A stretch of 35,584 bases of DNA from Alphaproteobacteria bacterium (GTDB lineage Bacteria; Pseudomonadota; Alphaproteobacteria; JABAAW01): NCBI GenBank assembly GCA_014238315.1, contig JABABG010000105.1, positions 1-35,584 on the forward strand, read 5' to 3'. This document shows, one piece after another, positions 28,337 to 35,584 of this stretch. Under the pieces are notes generated by a model that was not told the DNA's origin, made no database searches, and saw only the letters and a program-made list of their open reading frames with translations. Positions within the stretch are counted from its first letter, which is position 1. Each line of letters begins with the position of its first letter. Position numbers and translations under genes: made by a program.

Positions 28337-29728
28337 ATGATTGCGAAACTCCCTGCCCTACGACGGTCATCCGCAATATCTAGCGCAATATCTAGCGCAA
28401 TATCTAGCGCAAGGGTTGATGCTAGCATCACTCCTATTGCAGTGCGGCTGTTGCTTGTGCTTATTTTTGCAAGCGTTGGCATCAGCGGTTGCGCAGAAAA
28501 GAAACTTCCAGGCAAGCGCGTAGACCTATCTGGATTCGAAAGCGCACGGCGGATAAAGGTAGCTAATAATTCTGAGCGTAGTATCCATCTACCCAGCACG
28601 CTATCAACTTCGGGCTGGCAGCAAGAGCTTTTTTCAGCACTGCACACACCCCCACACCTAAATATCACGCCGCAATGGAAGCGTCGCTTTACAATCGGTG
28701 CAGGCGCAAGACGAACGACAGACAAGCCCCTGCAGGCGACCCCTATAGCAAGTGCCTCTCGCTTATTTTCTTTCAACGGCAAAGGAGAGGTTTCAGCCTT
28801 CGATATAGAAACGGGGAGGCGAGTATGGCAACAAAACTTGAAAATTAAAAAGGAGAAAGGCTTCGGCGGAGGCTTAGCCTTGTCGGAGCAAAAGCTGATA
28901 GTCACGACAGGGTCTGGCAGTATTTTTGCGCTAGCAGCAGAAGATGGTGAGGTATTATGGAGCCATAGCTTTCCCTTTCCCTTGCGTAGCGCACCAGCGG
29001 TCAGCGGTCAGCGTATCCTAGCGATAACCCCGACCCATCGTGTTTTAGCATTTTCTCTGGATGGCGAAGTTCTGTGGCAGCACCAATCACCGAACCAAAC
29101 GACTGCACAACTTACGCTAGCCCCAGCTGCGGCGATTATAGGTCGCTACGCGATAATCGGCTACGGAGACGGCACTCTATTCGCGCTAGATTCAGCCAAC
29201 GGACAGCCTCTGTGGAAGGTTAATATCACGGCGCGTCGAAACGACGCGCTAACAGACATCCTAGACATCTCGACTCCACCAGTTATCTCAGATGGCGTGG
29301 TCTACGCTAGTAGCTATTCCGGTAAGACTGTAGCACTAGACCTCGCCTCTGGAGCGATTCTATGGCGTATTCATTTAGCCGCGGCAAGCTGGCTGGCTCT
29401 TTTCGAAAATTATATTTTTGTTGTCGACAGCAATAACATTATATCTGCACTAGACATAAAGGACGGCAAGGTTGTATGGGAGCAGCAACTAACAGCCCAC
29501 TCGAATGCGAAGAAAAAGGGTAAGTCGGTATTCTGGAATGGACCGCTACTGGCGGACGGCAGGCTTATAGTTAGTGGCTCGAACGGCGAGGTTATAACCC
29601 TCAATGCGCTTGATGGGACTATCATATCGAAGCAAAAATTTAGCAATAAATTCACGACCAATCCTATAGCGGTGGGTAAGATGCTCTTTCTTTTGGATAG
29701 CAAGGGTAGTATTCACGCCTTCGAATAA
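28337..29728 (+). CDS. bamB: Outer-membrane assembly lipoprotein BamB (PQQ-like beta-propeller)
   Basis: Lipobox region VRLLLVLIFASVGISGCAEK; repeated propeller blades (RVWQQNLKIKKEKGFGGGLALSEQKLIVTTGSGSIFALAAEDGEVLW...). Alternative in-frame GTG start at 28442 gives a compact lipoprotein signal. Confidence 0.92.
   Translation: MIAKLPALRRSSAISSAISSAISSARVDASITPIAVRLLLVLIFASVGISGCAEKKLPGKRVDLSGFESARRIKVANNSERSIHLPSTLSTSGWQQELFSALHTPPHLNITPQWKRRFTIGAGARRTTDKPLQATPIASASRLFSFNGKGEVSAFDIETGRRVWQQNLKIKKEKGFGGGLALSEQKLIVTTGSGSIFALAAEDGEVLWSHSFPFPLRSAPAVSGQRILAITPTHRVLAFSLDGEVLWQHQSPNQTTAQLTLAPAAAIIGRYAIIGYGDGTLFALDSANGQPLWKVNITARRNDALTDILDISTPPVISDGVVYASSYSGKTVALDLASGAILWRIHLAAASWLALFENYIFVVDSNNIISALDIKDGKVVWEQQLTAHSNAKKKGKSVFWNGPLLADGRLIVSGSNGEVITLNALDGTIISKQKFSNKFTTNPIAVGKMLFLLDSKGSIHAFE
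28373..28408. repeat. Perfect 12-bp tandem repeat x3 at the bamB 5' end
   Basis: gcaatatctagc x3, in frame, encoding AISSAISSAISSA. Confidence 0.95.
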
Positions 29729-29795
29729 TTATCGAATAAATTAATACTTTAGTGTGCAATGTATGTGGCGCGCGAACAAAGGGGCTATATAGATA

Positions 29796-31841
29796 GTGCG
29801 CAAAACCGCGGACGATAAAAGGAGCGAAACGCCTCGCTTAGGCGGGCGAACGCGAGGAGGTTTTAAATCTAAAAAAGACGAAACGCTGGAACGAACGCAT
29901 GACGCCAATCGTAAAATTAGCTCTAGACGAGCTAGTGGCTTTTTGGCAACCACGATAGGAGATAAGCCGCGCGTTCTGATAGTCGGCAGGCCTAATACTG
30001 GAAAATCGACCTTATTTAACCGATTGTTGCGCATGCAACGCTCTCCGACGACCTCCGTTGCTGGCATGACTCAGGATTGGATAGAAGGCGAACTGATGCT
30101 ACCTAATGGCTCTCTGAGCTTGATCGACACTGCGGGAGCCGAGTTAGATGGGGTCAATAAGAACTTAGACAAACAGTGCTACGCTCAAGCTTGGCATAAG
30201 ACACGCGAGCTGTTAGAGGAGGTTGCGTTAGTTTTATTTGTGCTAGATGCTCGTACGGCTTTGACATCTATTGAGCTTGACCTTGCGAAGATACTAAGAG
30301 GCAAAAGGGTAATAGTTGTAGCGAACAAGGGCGAGGGCTTAGAGAATGTACCTGAGCCTTGCACGAGCCTTGGTTTTGCAGAGCTATTGCTAGTATCGGC
30401 TTTGCAAGGGCAGGGGATAGGAAGGTTACTCGATTGTATAGATAGATTAACTTTTCCCGAACGACCTTGCGGAGTTGTTTTGCGGGATAGCTACTCTAGT
30501 AGCTACTCTGGCGCACCTATCGCATCTAGCGAACCTTTACCACGAGCTTCTTCTTGCTTTTCGCTTGCGCTATTGGGCGTACCGAATAGCGGCAAGTCTA
30601 CGCTTGCCAACAGGTTGTTAGGCGATGAGAGAATGCTAGTATCGGAGATAGCTGGCACCACGCGTAACGCGGTAGATGCGCTGTGGCATTGCGGAGACGA
30701 GTGCGCGACGATAGTTGATACAGCTGGCTTGCGTAGAAGGAGCAGGGTTTCCGCTAGCGGCGATCCTATAGAGGAAGCCTCGTCTCGAGATTCGCTTAGA
30801 TTTCTACGCATGTCGTCGGTTGTTGCTTTAGTGATAGATTCTCCGAATTTATTTTCGACTAGTTTGCCTTTCGGACCTTATGATTCTAAGTCGTTTATGG
30901 ATTCGACGACTTCTTTGCCACCGCCAACGTCACCCCCTGCCTCTAGCGAGAGTCCACCGCACGAGCAACCGCCGATGCCACCCCCTACCCCTGGTGCTCG
31001 CCCGCCGCACGAGCAACCGCCCCATCAAGCTAGACGTTCTCTGTCATCTTTGGAGGGTGGGGGGATCAAGAAACAAGAATTAATCATTGCGAAACGCGTA
31101 CTAAATCGTGGAAAACCCCTTATGCTGCTTATGAATAAATGGGACTTAGTTTCGCATGCGCAACAAAAAGTAGTGCTCAAAGAAATAGTAGGTTCCCATG
31201 TTTTGCCAGATTTTCAAGGGCTGCCGATAATAACTCTGTCGGCTCTATACGATAGCAACTTCTCGGTTATGTTTAAAACCGCTAAAAAACTGCACTACCT
31301 AACTACTAGAAGAGAAAAAACCGCTAAAGTGAACGCATGGCTGGAACAAGCGCAAAAAATACATAGACCTCCAATATATCGGAGTAGACAAATAATATTG
31401 CGATACGCTAGCCAAGTAGATGCAGCTCCGCCGCTATTCGTAATTCACGCCAATGCGCCAGTCGCAAATGACTATGTTCGGTACCTAAAAAGCTCGCTCA
31501 GGAGATTCTTCGATTGGCCAGCCGTGCCAATAGTCATGAAAGTAATAGTAAAAGAGCAGGGGCGGGCTGGAGCAAAGAGAGTGGAGGGGGTAAAAGCAAA
31601 AGAGGTGGCAGGACAAGCAAAAGCAAAAGGGGTGGGGCGGGCTGGAGCAAAGAGAGTGGAGGGGGTAAAAGCAAAAGGGGCGGGACAAGCAAAAGCAAAA
31701 GGGGCGGGGCAAGCAGGGATAAAAAGAACAGAAACGAAAAGGGTAGGAGTGAAAAAAGCAAGCGCGAAAAAAAGCGTGAAAAAACAGCATAGGAGTGAAA
31801 AAAACAAACGCGAAAAAACAAACGCGAAAAAACAAACGTGA
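29796..31841 (+). CDS. der: Ribosome-assembly GTPase Der (EngA) with Pro-rich insertion and Lys/Ala-rich C-terminal tail
   Basis: Two G domains: VLIVGRPNTGKSTLFNRLL...DTAGAE and ALLGVPNSGKSTLANRLLG...DTAGLRRRSRV...MNKWDLV; C-terminal KH-like PPIYRSRQIILRYASQVDAAPPLFVIHAN. GTG start at 29796 uncertain. Confidence 0.95.
   Translation: MRKTADDKRSETPRLGGRTRGGFKSKKDETLERTHDANRKISSRRASGFLATTIGDKPRVLIVGRPNTGKSTLFNRLLRMQRSPTTSVAGMTQDWIEGELMLPNGSLSLIDTAGAELDGVNKNLDKQCYAQAWHKTRELLEEVALVLFVLDARTALTSIELDLAKILRGKRVIVVANKGEGLENVPEPCTSLGFAELLLVSALQGQGIGRLLDCIDRLTFPERPCGVVLRDSYSSSYSGAPIASSEPLPRASSCFSLALLGVPNSGKSTLANRLLGDERMLVSEIAGTTRNAVDALWHCGDECATIVDTAGLRRRSRVSASGDPIEEASSRDSLRFLRMSSVVALVIDSPNLFSTSLPFGPYDSKSFMDSTTSLPPPTSPPASSESPPHEQPPMPPPTPGARPPHEQPPHQARRSLSSLEGGGIKKQELIIAKRVLNRGKPLMLLMNKWDLVSHAQQKVVLKEIVGSHVLPDFQGLPIITLSALYDSNFSVMFKTAKKLHYLTTRREKTAKVNAWLEQAQKIHRPPIYRSRQIILRYASQVDAAPPLFVIHANAPVANDYVRYLKSSLRRFFDWPAVPIVMKVIVKEQGRAGAKRVEGVKAKEVAGQAKAKGVGRAGAKRVEGVKAKGAGQAKAKGAGQAGIKRTETKRVGVKKASAKKSVKKQHRSEKNKREKTNAKKQT
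30923..31021 (+). repeat. Two imperfect 48-bp in-frame repeats in der (PPTSPPASSESPPHEQ / PPMPPPTPGARPPHEQ)
   Basis: Exact 17-mer ccgcacgagcaaccgcc at 30957 and 31005, 48 bp apart. Confidence 0.85.
31560..31710 (+). repeat. 75-bp in-frame tandem duplication in the der C-terminal tail
   Basis: gggcgggctggagcaaagagagtggagggggtaaaagcaaaag at 31560 and 31635. Confidence 0.95.
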
Positions 31842-31844
31842 AAA
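31803..31844 (+). repeat. 14-bp tandem repeat x3 spanning the der stop codon
   Basis: aacaaacgcgaaaa x2 then aacaaacgtgaaaa; the c->t change in unit 3 creates TGA at 31839-31841. Confidence 0.95.
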
Positions 31845-31890
31845 AATAGCGAAAGAAAATTAGTAGCCGAAAAAAACAAAGCAAAAAAAT

Positions 31891-32105
31891 AGCGCAAAAA
31901 ATACCAGCAAAAAATCTCAGATGGGTTCTAGCGTACAGACCTACTCTCAATCGTAGAAACAAATATTTTCATAGCTAGGAAACCTATCCCGCATAATCCT
32001 AATCGTAGCAATAGACTTATCGCCTAGCACAAAATGCCTGCCAGGCTTTCTCGTAGGCTTTCTCGTAGCCTCTCCCGTAGTCCGACACTACCAGTAAAAA
32101 TCCAG
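31891..32105 (-). pseudogene. Degraded duplicate of the 3' end of the adjacent DNA methyltransferase gene
   Basis: Reverse strand reads RHFVLGDKSIATIRIMRDRFPSYENICFYD*, matching the intact RHFVLGDKSIAAIRVMRDRFSSYENICF; exact 31-bp flank agcgcaaaaaataccagcaaaaaatctcaga at 31891 and 32158. Confidence 0.9.
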
Positions 32106-32112
32106 CGCAAAA

Positions 32113-32158
32113 AATCCAGAGCAGGAAAACAACGCAAGAAATCCAGAGCAGGAAAACA
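32113..32158. repeat. 27-bp-period repeat (aatccagagcaggaaaaca x2)
   Basis: Copies at 32113-32131 and 32140-32158. Confidence 0.85.
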
Positions 32159-32194
32159 GCGCAAAAAATACCAGCAAAAAATCTCAGAAGAGCT

Positions 32195-33103
32195 CTAGCG
32201 TGCCGACCTCTTCCCTAATCGAGGAAAACAAATGTTCTCGTAGCTAGAAAACCTATCCCGCATAACCCTGATCGCAGCAATAGACTTATCGCCTAGCACA
32301 AAATGCCTGCCATGCTTCCTCGCAGCCTCCCCCGTAGTGCCGCTACCAGCAAAAAAATCTAAAACCCAATCGTCCGGCAACGAGTGAACTCGAATAATGC
32401 GCTCGACAATAGCAAGCGGCTTTTGATTGGGATAACCCGTTCGCTCCCGACCTTGCGTCGCAACTATCGTCTGCCACCATACATCCGTCGGCGTCTTACC
32501 CCGTTCTGCCTTCTCAGCACCAACAAGACCTGGCGCCAAATACGGAATACGATCTATCGCATCGTAGTTAAAGCAGTAGCGAGACGAATCCTTGCTATAC
32601 CAAAGAATCGTATCGTGCTTGGCAGACCATTTCTTTTTTGAACGCGCGCCAAAGTCGTAGGACCAAATTATCTCGTTTTGAAAACAATCGCGTCCAAAAA
32701 CCTCGTCCAGCATAACCTTCGCATAGTGAGACTCGCGGCAATCCAAGTGCAAAAATAGTGAACCTTGAGGGCTCAATACTCGATGCGCCTCCGTCATTAT
32801 TTCTCGTAGCCAAGAAATATAGTCCGCGCGCTTGTCGTCGTAGCCGATCCGTGATACCTCTTCGCGCGCGTAAAGACGATCACCAAAACCACGATAGAAA
32901 GATCGGGCGCGATTAGCTACCGTAGAGCCAGAGCCCGTAGCCTCCTTGTCCGATAGTTGTCTACAGCGCAACTGACGCAATTCTTGCCTCTTGCCAGTAT
33001 TAAAGGGCGGGTCGACATAAACTAAGCCAATCTGCCCATCCGATAAAGAACGCAAAAGCGTCTGGCAGTCGCAATGATAAACGCTATCGGCTTGTAGGAG
33101 CAA
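32195..33103 (-). CDS. Site-specific DNA methyltransferase (N6-adenine/N4-cytosine type)
   Basis: DPPFNTGK (motif IV) N-terminal, DVWW, GYPNQKPLAIVERIIR, DWVLDFFAGSGTTGEAARKHGRHFVLGD (motif I) C-terminal, i.e. beta-class order; TTG start after in-frame TAA. Confidence 0.93.
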   Translation of the reverse strand: MLLQADSVYHCDCQTLLRSLSDGQIGLVYVDPPFNTGKRQELRQLRCRQLSDKEATGSGSTVANRARSFYRGFGDRLYAREEVSRIGYDDKRADYISWLREIMTEAHRVLSPQGSLFLHLDCRESHYAKVMLDEVFGRDCFQNEIIWSYDFGARSKKKWSAKHDTILWYSKDSSRYCFNYDAIDRIPYLAPGLVGAEKAERGKTPTDVWWQTIVATQGRERTGYPNQKPLAIVERIIRVHSLPDDWVLDFFAGSGTTGEAARKHGRHFVLGDKSIAAIRVMRDRFSSYENICFPRLGKRSAR

Positions 33104-33178
33104 TGAGACTAACTCTTATCCGTAAAACTATAGCCACAAGCACGCGCTAGATGCGCCACCCACAGACTGATAAAAAAC

Positions 33179-33224
33179 AGCTGATAAAAAATAATAGAAC
33201 AAGCTGATAAAAAGCAATAGAACA
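33179..33224. repeat. 23-bp tandem repeat x2
   Basis: agctgataaaaaataatagaaca / agctgataaaaagcaatagaaca. Confidence 0.85.
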
Positions 33225-33336
33225 ATAGGCTCTTGCAAGCAAGGCGGACGCGGGGGAGAGGTAAACCTTGTTGCGCTAGCTAAACCCTTGCAGCTAACCC
33301 TTTGGCAACTAACCCTGGCAGCTAACGCAAAGAGAG

Positions 33337-34326
33337 CTATACCTTACCCTTCCAAGGTACCAAGGTGCGCTCGACCCAACGCATAACTAGGTCAAAGCAG
33401 TAAGCTATAAGACCGATAACGATGATACCCAAAAAGACGATGTCCGTCGCAAGATAACGCGCCGCGTTCAAAACCATAACTCCCAAGCCCGCCTTCGCCG
33501 CAACCATCTCGGCTGCAACTAGAGTCGTCCAGCCAAACGCTATCGCAACCCGCATGCCAGTCAAAATCTCAGGCAACGCGCCCTTCAAAACCACATGCCA
33601 AACAACTTGACGCGAAGTCGCACCCATCGAATACGCGGCATGAATCTGTTCGATCGAGACAGAACGAACTCCAGCACGAGCGTTCAGGGCAAGAGGCGCA
33701 AAACACGCAAGGAAAATCAAAATAATCTTCGAAACATCGCCAATACCAAACCAAATGATAGTCAAAGGCAAGTACGCAAGAGGCGGAATCGGGCGGTAAA
33801 ACTCAATTGGTGGGTCAAAAACCCCTCGCGAAACACGACTCATACCCATCGAAATGCCAATAGGAACTCCAACTATAACCGCAAAGCCAAAAGCGGTGAA
33901 TACTCGCTGAAGACTAGCAAAGGAATGCTGCAACAAAGTGCTGTCGTTAAAGCCAACGCACTTATCGGGGGTCAAATTGCTCAAACCCAAGTAATTCTGA
34001 AACTCTTGCAAATATGTCGGCACACAAGAAATGCGCAAAAACTTCGACCAAACAATCTCAGGCGGTGGTAAAAATAATGGCGGAACCCAACCATAAGAAG
34101 TGGATATCCACCAAGATGACAATATCGATGCAATCGTAAAGATGCTAATCAATCCGCTTTTGCCACTACCAGGCGCGCCGTAGGAATCTATAGCCTTAGC
34201 CTCGCCAGCACTTCCTTTGCCAGTTCCTTTTGCGCGGCGACCAACAAAAGTACCCCACCACATATCAACGCGCGATGCTAATGAGGTAGAAGAAACTTTC
34301 TTCGATGTCGTTTTAGCTGGGCTCAT
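33337..34326 (-). CDS. ABC transporter permease, taurine/nitrate/sulfonate type (TauC/SsuC family)
   Basis: FYRPIPPLAYLPLTIIWFGIGDVSKIILIFLACFAPLALNARAGVRSV, GALPEILTGMRVAIAFGWTTLVAAEMVAA. Confidence 0.92.
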   Translation of the reverse strand: MSPAKTTSKKVSSTSLASRVDMWWGTFVGRRAKGTGKGSAGEAKAIDSYGAPGSGKSGLISIFTIASILSSWWISTSYGWVPPLFLPPPEIVWSKFLRISCVPTYLQEFQNYLGLSNLTPDKCVGFNDSTLLQHSFASLQRVFTAFGFAVIVGVPIGISMGMSRVSRGVFDPPIEFYRPIPPLAYLPLTIIWFGIGDVSKIILIFLACFAPLALNARAGVRSVSIEQIHAAYSMGATSRQVVWHVVLKGALPEILTGMRVAIAFGWTTLVAAEMVAAKAGLGVMVLNAARYLATDIVFLGIIVIGLIAYCFDLVMRWVERTLVPWKGKV

Positions 34327-34391
34327 TTTTAGTCTCCTTTATAAAAACAGAAACTCTAGTAAAAGTGCTCTAGTAAAGCACTCTGGTGAAA

Positions 34392-35243
34392 CTAGAACTC
34401 TGCCTCCTCCTCGCCATGGATGATAGAAAGAATCTTCTCGCGCATGTCTATGAAGTCCGAACGAGATTTAATCTTGCGAGCGTCTCCCTTGTCCAAAAAA
34501 TCTTTCCAAAATGTTAGATCGTATTCGTGCGTTATCCGACCAGGGCGAGGCGACATAACTATCAATCTGGTCGCCATAAACAACGCCTCTTCAACGCTGT
34601 GCGTGATGAAAAATACCGCCTTATGAGTCTTATGCCAAACATTCAAAACTAACTCTTGCATCGTCTCGCGCGTGAAGGCATCAAGCGCACCTAAAGGCTC
34701 GTCCATAAGTAATATCTCAGGGTTCGAGGTCAATGCCCTCGCCAAGCCAACCCGTTGCTGCATGCCACCAGAGAGCTGGAAAATAGGATGCTTTTCAAAA
34801 TCCCTCAAGCCTACCAAATCCAAATTAGCGCGCGCTATCTTTATCCGCTCCCTCTCTCCCACTCCTTGCAACTTCAAGCCGAAAGAAACATTTTGCAAAA
34901 CATCAAGCCACGGTAGCAAGGCGTGCTTTTGAAAAACAACTCCGCGATCCTTACCAGGACCCATAACCTCCTCAAAAACAACCCCGCGAGAGCGGTCGGG
35001 ACCCTCAACCTCAGAGCCCTTCATCAAAATACGACCACTCGTAGGCTTGATGAAGCCAGCCATAACATTCAACAACGTCGTCTTACCACAACCAGAGGCA
35101 CCAAGCGCAACGATAAACTCGCGCTCCTTCATCGCCAAGTTGACATCGTTCAGAGCGACAACATCGCCAGAACCCAAACTCGCCGGAAAAACAACCCCTA
35201 TCTTCTCAAGGCTTAACGCGTGTTGTGATGAAACCTTACTCAT
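34392..35243 (-). CDS. ABC transporter ATP-binding protein (TauB/SsuB family) with a 14-aa internal duplication
   Basis: GASGCGKTTLLNVMAGF, DRGVVFQKHALLPWLDVLQNVSFGL, LSGGMQQRVGLARAL, EILLMDEPLGALDA, ITHSVEEALFMATRLIVMSPRPGRI. Confidence 0.93.
   Translation of the reverse strand: MSKVSSQHALSLEKIGVVFPASLGSGDVVALNDVNLAMKEREFIVALGASGCGKTTLLNVMAGFIKPTSGRILMKGSEVEGPDRSRGVVFEEVMGPGKDRGVVFQKHALLPWLDVLQNVSFGLKLQGVGERERIKIARANLDLVGLRDFEKHPIFQLSGGMQQRVGLARALTSNPEILLMDEPLGALDAFTRETMQELVLNVWHKTHKAVFFITHSVEEALFMATRLIVMSPRPGRITHEYDLTFWKDFLDKGDARKIKSRSDFIDMREKILSIIHGEEEAEF
34932..35015 (-). repeat. 42-bp imperfect tandem duplication inside the TauB-like gene
   Basis: aaaaacaactccgcg (34932) and aaaaacaaccccgcg (34974); protein EVEGPDRSRGVVFE + EVMGPGKDRGVVFQ. 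Confidence 0.92.
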
Positions 35244-35467
35244 AAAATATTCTCCCTTCGCCCACTTTGCTCCGCTTTTGCCCCCTTCCCCCTTTGCTTG
35301 CCTAATCCTGCTCCCCTCTACTACGCCTACTTAACTCTGCTCGCCCGCCCGCCAGCTCCGCTTGCCATCGCCCGATGTAAAACTACCTATAGCATAGCGG
35401 GGTGGCTTGTGCATATCAGAATTCAATTATTAGGTAAATTAATTCCTTACGCTTAACAAGCTCTCAT

Positions 35468-35493
35468 GGCAAGTCCTCCTGGCAAGTCCTCCT
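35468..35493. repeat. Perfect 13-bp tandem repeat x2
   Basis: ggcaagtcctcct x2. Confidence 0.9.
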
Positions 35494-35526
35494 AACCGAA
35501 CTGAATCCATAACCTTAAACACGAAT

Positions 35527-35568
35527 CCCCCCCTCGATCAGACCATAAATAGACTTATCGTGGGGGGG
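35527..35568. other. Strong GC-clamped stem-loop of unknown function
   Basis: CCCCCCC-t-CGAT...ATCG-t-GGGGGGG: 7 G:C pairs, T-T mismatch, 4 bp, 18-nt loop. Confidence 0.7.
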
Positions 35569-35584
35569 AACTCGCATAGTCTCA

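Noticed and set aside
31803-31844. Short regular repeats resembling a CRISPR or iteron array
   Set aside because: Contiguous 14-bp units with no spacers, overlapping the der stop codon; no cas or replication genes nearby.
31472-31962. Minus-strand Leu/Phe-rich ORFs opposite the der tail, suggesting membrane peptides
   Set aside because: Antisense of the Lys/Ala-rich repeats, so hydrophobicity is a by-product of codon complementarity.
32195-35243. Possible restriction-modification or defence island around the methyltransferase
   Set aside because: Neighbours are der and tauBC-like transport genes; no nuclease, integrase or other defence domain recognised.

Overview
About 35.6 kb of an alphaproteobacterial-type chromosome, densely coding on both strands. 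Flagellar genes present: flaF, a flgL/flagellin-like gene, flgE, flgD and fliK. Housekeeping genes present: rpmJ (absent from the supplied ORF track), glmM, ribF, dapB, ispE, lpd, dprA, a YfgM-like TPR gene, bamB and der. Also present are an orphan pair of TRAP-transporter membrane subunits, a WlbA/WlbC-like sugar pair, a UMF1-type MFS protein, an MsbA-like ABC exporter, a PfkB kinase, a solitary DNA methyltransferase, tauBC-like ABC genes, and three tRNAs (Pro-CGG, Gly-GCC, Gln-TTG). I found no convincing new multi-gene system. The most unusual signal is a high density of short tandem duplications in intergenic gaps and inside essential or conserved genes. Examples: a 42-bp in-frame duplication at the TauB Q-loop; a proline-rich repeat insertion and Lys/Ala-rich tail in Der whose stop codon lies in a 14-bp non-triplet repeat; a 27-bp x5 array in FliK; 12-bp x3 at the BamB N-terminus; and a degraded copy of the methyltransferase 3' end next to the intact gene. 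Three long hairpins (two perfect) and one good sigma-54-like promoter were also seen. All functional calls come from reading the sequence by eye; no database search was run.
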